Shown here: positions 1 to 6,806 of the stretch, in pieces
Numbering within the stretch: the first letter of the stretch is position 1
How the letters are laid out: each line of letters begins with the position of its first letter
Source: Bacteroidales bacterium
Lineage (GTDB): Bacteria > Bacteroidota > Bacteroidia > Bacteroidales > Bacteroidaceae
Assembly: GCA_004558865.1 (NCBI GenBank)
Contig: SFCY01000058.1
Location: 1 to 13,938, forward strand
Length of the DNA stretch: 13,938 nt
Reading direction: 5' to 3'
The notes under the pieces: model-generated
Told to the model about the DNA's origin: nothing
The model's database searches: none
The model's input: only the letters and a program-made list of their open reading frames with translations
Translations under genes and position numbers: made by a program

Positions 1-107
1 CTTCTCTAACTTACTGCGATCCAATAGGGATTGGAGCCTCTCTTTTTTCTTTTCCATCTTTTCTTTTTGAGGTGTCAACCATATTTAAAAAAAGACAGCC
101 TGTTGGA

Positions 108-140
108 ATTGGGAAATCCGTGAACGATTGTTTATCTTTG
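108..140 (+). promoter_or_regulatory. Promoter for the HU-like gene
   Basis: TATCTTTG at 133-140 fits the Bacteroidota -7 consensus TAnnTTTG exactly. TTG at 109-111 lies 21 bases upstream and can serve as the -33 element. Transcription would start near 145, just before the hairpin repeat at 151-230, so that repeat would lie in the 5' untranslated region. The stretch 1-107 shows only pyrimidine-rich sequence and no gene I can support. Confidence 0.62.
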
Positions 141-150
141 CAGCTGACAA

Positions 151-230
151 GTAGGAGGCACGGCGTCCCGCCGTGCAAGAAAGTGCGGGGGGACACTGCG
201 GCTGAATGTGCGGCGGGACGCCGCACCTCC
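151..230 (+). repeat. Double-hairpin palindromic repeat, copy 1 (REP/BIME-like)
   Basis: The element starts GTAGGAGG and ends CCTCC. It holds two perfect 8-bp stem, 3-base loop hairpins: 158-176 (GCACGGCG-TCC-CGCCGTGC) and 208-226 (GTGCGGCG-GGA-CGCCGCAC). The right end is the reverse complement of the left end except at two base pairs in the stem, and both changes are compensated on the other arm, so the stem itself appears to be kept. A second copy follows at 884-990 in the same orientation. Its position between promoter and start codon places it in the leader of the HU-like mRNA. The family name is inference from structure. Confidence 0.85.
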
Positions 231-247
231 AAGAGACCATCAATACC

Positions 248-844
248 ATGAAAATGAAATACGAAGTACACAAAATCGAGAATGCACAAGGCACGGGCAA
301 GAGCCGCGTCTTTGTCAAGCTGAGAAACGAGAAAGCCATGCCTACAGAGCAACTGCTGAGGGAGATTGAGGCTTCATGCACGTTGAAGGCATCCGACGTG
401 AAGGCCGTGATGACAGAAATCAGCGAAATCGCCATCCGAGAACTGTCGCAGGGCAAAAGGTTCCATCTGCCGGAGATGGGCTACCTGTCGTTGGCCGTGG
501 CAAACACTCCTCCCGCCAAGAAAGCCAACGGAAAGATCACTGGCAAGGACATCCGTGTGAGAAACATCCACTTCCGGCCGGAAAAGAAGTTGCTCACCGA
601 GATTGGCCGGAACGTAAGCTTCACCAAGTCGGACTACTCCACCCTATCGGCCAAATATGAGGAAGAGGTGTTGTGGGGCAAGGTGGCTGGCTATCTCGCG
701 ACGCACCGCTACATCACCAAGCAGACGAAGCTCTCGGAATTCGGACTGAGCGAATACAAGGCGAGGCGTTGGCTCAACCTCTTCGTGAACAATGGCAAGC
801 TGACGAAGGACAGCTCTCACCGCCCGTTCCTCTACTTTCATTGA
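248..844 (+). CDS. HU-like DNA-binding protein with C-terminal winged-helix-like domain
   Basis: This is a 198-residue protein. Residues 1-120 resemble the Bacteroidetes HU-like (HU-HIG, 'histone-like, putative') family: an MKMKYEVHKIE start, a helical segment with AMPTEQLLREIE and VKAVMTEISEIAIREL, then the strand region FHLPEMGYLSLAV and a basic arm. Residues 136-198 form a separate module, with helices around 140-154 and 168-182 and a wing-like hairpin GKLTKDSSHRPFLYF, that looks like a winged helix-turn-helix. DNA binding or nucleoid architecture is inferred from family. The start at 248 is preferred over the in-frame ATG at 206, because 206 lies inside the right hairpin of the upstream repeat and would add residues not expected in the family. 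Met3 at 254 is also possible. Repeats flank the gene on both sides. In Bacteroidales such proteins often occur in mobile or phage-derived cassettes beside an amidase; none is seen here. Confidence 0.82.
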   Translation: MKMKYEVHKIENAQGTGKSRVFVKLRNEKAMPTEQLLREIEASCTLKASDVKAVMTEISEIAIRELSQGKRFHLPEMGYLSLAVANTPPAKKANGKITGKDIRVRNIHFRPEKKLLTEIGRNVSFTKSDYSTLSAKYEEEVLWGKVAGYLATHRYITKQTKLSEFGLSEYKARRWLNLFVNNGKLTKDSSHRPFLYFH

Positions 845-883
845 GGCGAAAAAGGGCACCACAAAGAGGTGCGGCCACATAAA

Positions 884-990
884 GTAGGAGGCACGGCGTC
901 CCGCCGTGCAAGAATGCTGGACGGGGACGAAGTGGATGAATGTGCGGCGGGACGCTGCGAATGAATGTGCGGCGGGGACGCCGCACCTCC
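884..990 (+). repeat. Double-hairpin palindromic repeat, copy 2, with an extra inner unit
   Basis: This is a second copy of the 151-230 element in the same orientation, 733 bases downstream. The first 27 or so bases are identical (GTAGGAGG, then hairpin 891-909). The right end TGTGCGGCGGGGACGCCGCA at 966-985 carries one extra G in the loop. Between them is a partly decayed additional right-hand unit at about 936-960 that begins TGAATGTGCGGCGGGACGC and ends CTGCGA, as if the right half had been duplicated. Copies 1 and 2 bracket the HU-like gene. A short hairpin (GCACC 856-860 with GGTGC 868-872) precedes it, just after the HU stop. Confidence 0.85.
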
Positions 991-1060
991 TAAAAAACGG
1001 GGAAGCGGGCGGTTTAACAAAAGAATCCAAACAATGAAGCAAAGTTGCATGGCAAGGGGT

Positions 1061-1068
1061 TAATTTTG
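1061..1068 (+). promoter_or_regulatory. Possible -7 element for the 1103 gene
   Basis: TAATTTTG matches TAnnTTTG. No -33 TTG lies at the usual distance; the nearest one, 1045-1047, is only 13 bases upstream. Transcription would start near 1073, which leaves about 30 bases of leader if the gene starts at 1103 but almost none if it starts at 1079. Cotranscription from the HU promoter through the repeat is the alternative. Confidence 0.35.
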
Positions 1069-1102
1069 CAATCAGAAAATGAAACTAATCCCATTCACGA
1101 CT

Positions 1103-1399
1103 ATGGAACAGAGAATAACAATCAATGCCGAAAACACGAAGGGTGCCAACGCCAAGAAGGAAGCGATGAGAAGACTGGCTGACTGGCTGATGGAACCCGT
1201 GGACTGGCTGACGGACTACTATTCGCGACTAATCGAAGAGAAGTTGAACCGCAGCCAGACACTATGGCTCGTCAACGCGCAAGTGGCCCTCATCGCAGCC
1301 GTCTTTCCCGCCGACATCAGCCTCATGGCCCGGGCCATAAACATGCTTTGGTTCGGATGGGCATTGGAAAAATGCAGGGAGGCGCTGCACAAGCAATGA
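1103..1399 (+). CDS. Small protein of unknown function, hydrophobic C-terminal half
   Basis: I do not recognise this 98-residue protein. Residues 1-50 are charged and probably helical, with a repeated aromatic pattern (ADWLMEPVDWLTDYY). Residues 54-88 are mostly hydrophobic (LWLVNAQVALIAAVFPADIS onward) and could be one membrane segment, or two short ones around Pro69, or a buried amphipathic hairpin. The tail is short and basic. An in-frame ATG at 1079 would add eight residues, but it sits about six bases after the predicted transcription start, so 1103 is preferred. The gene follows the HU-like gene on the same strand and ends eight bases before a strong terminator. Composition resembles its neighbours. 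It is probably a real gene given promoter, terminator and lack of any competing frame, but no function can be assigned. Confidence 0.6.
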   Translation: MEQRITINAENTKGANAKKEAMRRLADWLMEPVDWLTDYYSRLIEEKLNRSQTLWLVNAQVALIAAVFPADISLMARAINMLWFGWALEKCREALHKQ

Positions 1400-1406
1400 G
1401 CACAAA

Positions 1407-1446
1407 AAAAGCCGTATCATCCAACTTTTGGAATGATACGGCTTTT
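1407..1446. terminator. Bidirectional intrinsic terminator between convergent genes
   Basis: AAAAGCCGTATCAT (1407-1420) pairs perfectly with ATGATACGGCTTTT (1433-1446). Inside, CCAA (1421-1424) pairs with TTGG (1428-1431), with loop CTT and one bulged A. The A-run on the left and T-run on the right make it work in both directions, ending the 1103 gene on the plus strand and sufS on the minus strand. Confidence 0.93.
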
Positions 1447-1454
1447 ATTTCTGA

Positions 1455-1478
1455 GGGGGCGTGCCTGAGTCTGCCCCC
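1455..1478. other. GC-rich hairpin just after sufS
   Basis: GGGGGC (1455-1460) pairs with GCCCCC (1473-1478) around a 12-base loop. It lies between the sufS stop codon (1497-1499) and the main terminator. No U-run follows directly on either strand, so it is not a terminator by itself. It may protect the 3' end of the suf message; that role is inference. Confidence 0.45.
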
Positions 1479-1496
1479 CCACCCTCGACTGTCGCA

Positions 1497-2714
1497 TCAG
1501 AACATCTTGGCCACGCGCAGTATGCCCTCGACGAGCTGGTCCACCTCCTCCTTGGTGTTGTACAAGGCAAAGGAGGCGCGCACTGTGCCCAACACGCCCA
1601 AGCGATCCATCAAGGGCTGGGCGCAGTGGTGGCCCGTGCGGACGGCAATGCCGAGACGGTCGAGAAGCGTACCCATGTCCATGTGGTGGATATGGCCAAC
1701 GAGGAAACTCACCACGGCATCCTTGCCGGGGGCTGTGCCGAAGAGGCGCATGCCATCAATCTCGCCCAAGCGGCGCATGGCGTAGGCGGTGAGCTCATGC
1801 TCGTGGGCACTGACATTGTCCATGCCCAGCGCATTGAGATAGCCTATGGCCACTGCCAATCCGTGGGTGGCCACATAGTCGGGCGTGCCGGCCTCAAACT
1901 TCAAGGGCGGACGTTCAAAGGTGGTATGCTCGAAACTGACATGCTCTATCATCTCTCCCCCACCCTGGTAAGGTGGAAGCTTGTCGAGCCAGGATTCCTT
2001 ACCATACAACACGCCTACGCCCGTGGGGCCATACATCTTGTGGCCGGAGAAGGCGAAGAAGTCGCAGTCAAGATCCTGCATGTCTACCTTGAAATGCGGG
2101 GTACTCTGCGCGCCATCCACAAGCACGGGTACGCCGTGGCTGTGTGCATAGGCCACCATCTCCTTCACGGGGTTGACGGTGCCGAGGACGTTGCTCACGT
2201 GGGCAAGGCTGACGAAGCGCGTATGCTCGTTGAAGAGCTTGCGGTAGGCGGCCTGGTCGAGGGTGCCGTCGTCGAGCATGGGAACCACACGAAGCTTGAA
2301 GCCATAGCGGCGGGCCTGGAGCTGCCAAGGCACGATGTTGCTGTGATGCTCCATCACGGAGACGATGACCTCGTCGCCAGGCTTGAGAAACTCCTGTACG
2401 TAGGTGGCGGCAATGAGGTTGATGCTCTCCGTGGTGCCGCGCGTGAAGACAATCTCGGTGGTGCTTCGGGCATTGATAAACTGGCGCACGGTCTCGCGGG
2501 CCTGCTCGTGGAGCTCGGTGGCCTGCTGGCTCATCCAATGGATGCCACGGTGGACATTGGAATTGACGTTGAGATACTCGTCGCGCATGGCGTCCAATAC
2601 GCAGAGGGGCTTCTGCGTGGTGGCGGCGTTGTCGAGGTAAACCAGCGGTTTCCCATATACGGTGCGCGAGAGGATGGGAAAATCGGCACGCACCTTTGAT
2701 AATTCATAATTCAT
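1497..2714 (-). CDS. sufS: Cysteine desulfurase SufS (group II, PLP-dependent)
   Basis: It removes sulfur from L-cysteine as an enzyme-bound persulfide and passes it to the SUF scaffold; it acts in the cytosol. Counting from the start at 2714 the protein has 405 residues, and key residues fall exactly at E. coli SufS numbers: His123 that stacks on PLP (VSVMEHHSN), Lys226 that forms the Schiff base (FFAFSGHKMYGP), and Cys364 that carries the persulfide (VRTGHHCAQP). That match decides the start over 2735, which would add seven residues. A purine-rich AAAGG lies just upstream of this ATG. The start codon is embedded in a heptamer tandem repeat (2699-2716). It is the last gene of the suf run, 148 bases after sufD, and may also have its own promoter. 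Group II enzymes normally need SufE or a similar partner, which is not encoded here. Confidence 0.97.
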   Translation of the reverse strand: MNYELSKVRADFPILSRTVYGKPLVYLDNAATTQKPLCVLDAMRDEYLNVNSNVHRGIHWMSQQATELHEQARETVRQFINARSTTEIVFTRGTTESINLIAATYVQEFLKPGDEVIVSVMEHHSNIVPWQLQARRYGFKLRVVPMLDDGTLDQAAYRKLFNEHTRFVSLAHVSNVLGTVNPVKEMVAYAHSHGVPVLVDGAQSTPHFKVDMQDLDCDFFAFSGHKMYGPTGVGVLYGKESWLDKLPPYQGGGEMIEHVSFEHTTFERPPLKFEAGTPDYVATHGLAVAIGYLNALGMDNVSAHEHELTAYAMRRLGEIDGMRLFGTAPGKDAVVSFLVGHIHHMDMGTLLDRLGIAVRTGHHCAQPLMDRLGVLGTVRASFALYNTKEEVDQLVEGILRVAKMF

Positions 2715-2744
2715 AATCCTTTGCCAATGCATCATGCATCATGC
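2699..2744 (-). repeat. Two heptanucleotide tandem repeats in the sufS leader
   Basis: On the plus strand, about 2.5 copies of ATAATTC/AATTCAT occupy 2699-2716, and about 2.5 copies of ATGCATC occupy 2727-2744. Both have a 7-base period. The sufS ATG at 2714 lies inside the first tract. A second ATG seven bases further on is out of frame. The same two words recur in front of the NUDIX gene at 12262-12300. Confidence 0.8.
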
Positions 2745-2750
2745 AAAATA

Positions 2751-2785
2751 CAAAATTAAAATGTTCAGAAGATTCTAACTTTCAA
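2751..2785 (-). promoter_or_regulatory. Possible internal promoter for sufS
   Basis: On the minus strand TAATTTTG (2758-2751) fits TAnnTTTG. A TTG at 2785-2783 is 24 bases upstream, a little longer than usual. Transcription would begin near 2745, at the edge of the heptamer repeats. The 148-base spacer between sufD and sufS would suit a second promoter, but the evidence is limited to these motifs. Confidence 0.35.
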
Positions 2786-2862
2786 GTTTTTTCGTCCAAC
2801 AAGAATTCAACCCATCAGACAAACAATTCATGTCGAAGACTACACCTCCCAAGCAGCATGCA

Positions 2863-4212
2863 TTACTTACACAGTTGGCAGCCCTCGCAGCGACTGAGCT
2901 CACCGCGGAAGCGCTTCTCCACAAGATAATGGAGACGCTCACGCAATGGGGCAAGCGAAATCTTGTCGATGACCTCACCCACGAAGGCAAACTCCAACAA
3001 CAGGCGGGCTTCCTTGATAGAGATGCCACGCTGCTGCATGTAGAACAGGGCCGCATCGTTGAGCTGGCCCACGGTGCTGCCATGCGAGCACTTCACGTCG
3101 TCGGCGTAAATCTCAAGCATGGGCTGCGTGTACATTCGTGCCTGGCGAGTCATGCAGAGGTTCTGGTTCCGTTCCTCAGAAGTCGTCTTCTGACTGCCGT
3201 GGCGCACCAGCACGCGACCGGCAAAGGCACCTACGGACTGGTCGTCGAGTACATATTTGTATAGCTCGCGGCTCTCACAGTGGCCCACCTGGTGGTCGAT
3301 GAGCGTATTGTTGTCGACATGCTGGTTCTTGTCGGCTATCACGCATCCATTTAGCTCGCACTCGGCTCCCTCGCCCTTGAACACGAGGTCGAGCCTGTTG
3401 CGGGTGACACCATTGTGGAGCGTGATGACATTGTGGTTGACACTGCTGTTGGCCTGCTGGCTGACATAGACATTCGACACGCGCTTGTTCTTGTAGTGGG
3501 TCTCCTCCAGACAATAGAGCGAGAGCCGCGCGTTCTCACCCACGAAAGCCTCTATCACTTGCGTGGTGAGGAAGGGGCGGTCGTCGACAGCATGGTCGCA
3601 AAAGAGCAACTTGGCCTCGGCGCCCTCCTCCAAGATGATGAGCACACGTCGGTTGACCATCAAGTCGACATCAGAACGGAGGATGTTGATGACCTGCACG
3701 GCACGGTCGAGCCTGACGTTCTTTGGCACGTAGACAACGAGGCCGTCCTGTGCCAGCATGGTGTTGAGGGCAGTCACCGCGTCGTCGCTTGTGGAAGCCA
3801 TCTTGGCATAATACCTGCCGATGAGCTCCGGCCGCTTGGCCGCCACCTCGGCAAGCGAGCCGATGATGACACCCTCGGGCAACTGCACCTTGGGGAGAGT
3901 CTCCTGATGGAATTGGTCGTTGACCATGAAATAGAGCGACGTGGAGAGATTGGGCACATCGCAGCGGAAAGCCTCGTATGGGTCGACGGGGATGCGCAGG
4001 CGGTTGAGGTTGAGTCCGTAGTCGGGGGCGAAGAGCTGCTGCATGTCGGTATACTTGTAACGCTCCACCTTGCGCGACGGGAATCCCTGCCGCTTGAAAT
4101 CCTCGAAAGCCTGGTCGCGCACGGCATTCATCACATCCACGGAGTGGTCGCAAATCATCTGGCGGCACTGGCCATAGAGGTCTATATATTGTTGTTCAGC
4201 TTTTTGGGACAT
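2863..4212 (-). CDS. sufD: Fe-S cluster assembly protein SufD with a CxxCxxC tail
   Basis: SufD is the scaffold partner that forms the SufBC2D complex in which iron and sulfide are assembled into clusters. The protein has 449 residues, with a helical N-terminal part (1-100), a long right-handed beta-helix core, and a C-terminal helical region. His377 in DVKCSHGSTVGQL corresponds to the conserved SufD histidine (His360 in E. coli) at the SufB-SufD interface. The extreme C-terminus, RCEGCQLCK, places cysteines at 442, 445 and 448 in a CxxCxxC pattern that E. coli SufD lacks. This may bind metal or a cluster; that is inference. It starts 62 bases after sufC with no strong ribosome-binding site, as is normal in this phylum. 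No promoter is seen in that gap, so cotranscription with sufC is likely. Confidence 0.96.
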   Translation of the reverse strand: MSQKAEQQYIDLYGQCRQMICDHSVDVMNAVRDQAFEDFKRQGFPSRKVERYKYTDMQQLFAPDYGLNLNRLRIPVDPYEAFRCDVPNLSTSLYFMVNDQFHQETLPKVQLPEGVIIGSLAEVAAKRPELIGRYYAKMASTSDDAVTALNTMLAQDGLVVYVPKNVRLDRAVQVINILRSDVDLMVNRRVLIILEEGAEAKLLFCDHAVDDRPFLTTQVIEAFVGENARLSLYCLEETHYKNKRVSNVYVSQQANSSVNHNVITLHNGVTRNRLDLVFKGEGAECELNGCVIADKNQHVDNNTLIDHQVGHCESRELYKYVLDDQSVGAFAGRVLVRHGSQKTTSEERNQNLCMTRQARMYTQPMLEIYADDVKCSHGSTVGQLNDAALFYMQQRGISIKEARLLLEFAFVGEVIDKISLAPLRERLHYLVEKRFRGELSRCEGCQLCK

Positions 4213-4274
4213 AACATTGGTTTTAAATGTTGGGGAATCGTAACGGCCGAAGAAGCCTCAAGGGTCAGAAAGCC

Positions 4275-5039
4275 TTATTCCCCGTACTTGGCGTCGGCCT
4301 CTGCCTTGATTTGGTCGTAGCCGTTCTTCTCTATCTCGCGGGCCAGCTCAGGGCCGCCGGTCTTGACGATGCGCCCATTGTAGAGCACGTGGACGACGTC
4401 GGGCTTGATCATGTCGAGCAGGCGCTCGTAGTGGGTGATGACGATGTAGGAAGTCTCGGGCGTGTGCATCTTGTTCACTCCGTCGGCCACAATGCGCATG
4501 GCGTCGACATCAAGCCCGGAGTCGGTCTCGTCGAGTATGCTGAGCTTCGGCTCCAGCACCGCCATCTGGAAAATCTCGTTGCGCTTCTTCTCACCGCCCG
4601 AGAAGCCCTCGTTGACGGAACGGTGGGCAAGCTTGGAATCGAGTTCCACCAACTGGCGCTTCTCGCGCATGAGCTTGAGGAAGTCGGCGGCCTTGAGGGG
4701 TTCCTTGCCCTCATACTTGCGCTTGGCATTGACGGCGGCCTTCATGAAGTTGGTCATGCTCACGCCGGGAATCTCCACCGGATACTGAAACGAAAGGAAG
4801 AGTCCCTCGTGGGCGCGGTCCTCGGGCTTCATATCCAAAAGGTCCTTGCCATTGAATGTGGCCTCCCCCTCGGTGACGGTGTAGAGAGGATTGCCCGTAA
4901 GCACGGCACTGAGTGTGGACTTGCCCGAACCGTTCGGGCCCATGATGGCATGTATCTCACCATCGTTGACCGTGAGGTCGATGCCCTTCAATATTTCCTT
5001 GCCTGCAATGGAGGCATGTAAGTTCTTTACTTCTAACAT
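4275..5039 (-). CDS. sufC: Fe-S cluster assembly ATPase SufC
   Basis: SufC is the ABC-type ATPase of the SUF complex. ATP-driven dimerisation on SufB and SufD opens the scaffold for cluster assembly. It is soluble, not a transporter. The 254-residue length is normal. Walker A is GPNGSGKST at 34-42, the Q-loop glutamine is 85, the signature SGGEKKR is at 147-153, Walker B LSILDE ends at Glu171, and the switch histidine is 203. The motif DETDSGLDVDAM is characteristic of SufC rather than other ABC proteins. It follows sufB after a 171-base gap, the longest inside the suf run, which carries a heptamer repeat (5050-5078) next to the start codon. No canonical promoter is seen in that gap. Confidence 0.98.
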   Translation of the reverse strand: MLEVKNLHASIAGKEILKGIDLTVNDGEIHAIMGPNGSGKSTLSAVLTGNPLYTVTEGEATFNGKDLLDMKPEDRAHEGLFLSFQYPVEIPGVSMTNFMKAAVNAKRKYEGKEPLKAADFLKLMREKRQLVELDSKLAHRSVNEGFSGGEKKRNEIFQMAVLEPKLSILDETDSGLDVDAMRIVADGVNKMHTPETSYIVITHYERLLDMIKPDVVHVLYNGRIVKTGGPELAREIEKNGYDQIKAEADAKYGE

Positions 5040-5049
5040 AAGTTTTATA

Positions 5050-5078
5050 AGTTAGGAGTTAGGAGATAGGAGTTGGAG
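5050..5078 (-). repeat. Heptanucleotide tandem repeat in the sufC leader
   Basis: On the plus strand the units are GTTAGGA (5051-5057), GTTAGGA (5058-5064), GATAGGA (5065-5071) and a partial GTTGGAG (5072-5078). It lies 11 bases upstream of the sufC ATG. On the mRNA it reads as repeated CTCCTAA, so it offers no purine-rich ribosome site. It is a different word from the sufS and NUDIX repeats but has the same 7-base period and the same place before a start codon. Confidence 0.8.
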
Positions 5079-5210
5079 ACCGCCAAACATTAAGCCAAAT
5101 AGTTGGTTTAGGTCACCATGCCGCTGAGAATTTGCAAGACATTTACAAACAACTCTTATATCGCCATACTCCAAATTAAGATAATATTAATAGACAACCA
5201 ATTTTCTTTA

Positions 5211-6680
<1,470 letters not shown>

Positions 6681-6726
6681 TATGCAAAAGACATGCTATC
6701 TTGGACATTCTGCCTATCCATCTACC

Positions 6727-6767
6727 GACAAGGCCGGAAGCGGAGCGAATCCGTTCCCGACCTTGTC
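6727..6767. other. 18-bp hairpin in the infB-sufB spacer
   Basis: GACAAGGCCGGAAGCGGA (6727-6744) pairs with TCCGTTCCCGACCTTGTC (6750-6767) around a 5-base loop. Sixteen pairs are Watson-Crick or nearly so once wobble is allowed, with a single true mismatch. On the minus strand it follows the infB stop codon by about 40 bases and precedes sufB by 46. No U-run follows, so simple intrinsic termination is unlikely. An RNase processing or stability site between the infB and suf parts of the message is plausible. Confidence 0.7.
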
Positions 6768-6806
6768 TGTTGTCATTCCTCAAAGGGAAGGAGGGGAACC
6801 GTAGAA

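Noticed and set aside
11..352. Minus-strand frames across the HU promoter and first repeat
   Set aside because: They run through the promoter, the palindromic repeat and the HU start, have no recognisable domain, and are better explained by chance.
151..990. Possible CRISPR array
   Set aside because: Only two repeat copies, 733 bases apart with a gene between them, and each copy is a double hairpin; there are no regular spacers or cas genes.
1461..2699. Long plus-strand frame of 412 codons opposite sufS
   Set aside because: It is the antisense shadow of sufS; the protein has no family features (runs of Val, Gly, His, Ala) and sufS has all catalytic residues. Similar mirror frames occur opposite sufD, sufB, infB and nusA.
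4213..4274. AACATT / AATGTT inverted repeat before sufD as an operator
   Set aside because: Six AT-rich base pairs around a 7-base gap are easily found by chance, and no regulator or promoter is nearby.
5041..5210. Promoter for sufC in the 171-base gap
   Set aside because: The closest match, TAATGTTTG, has one base too many between TA and TTTG, and no -33 element at the right distance was found.
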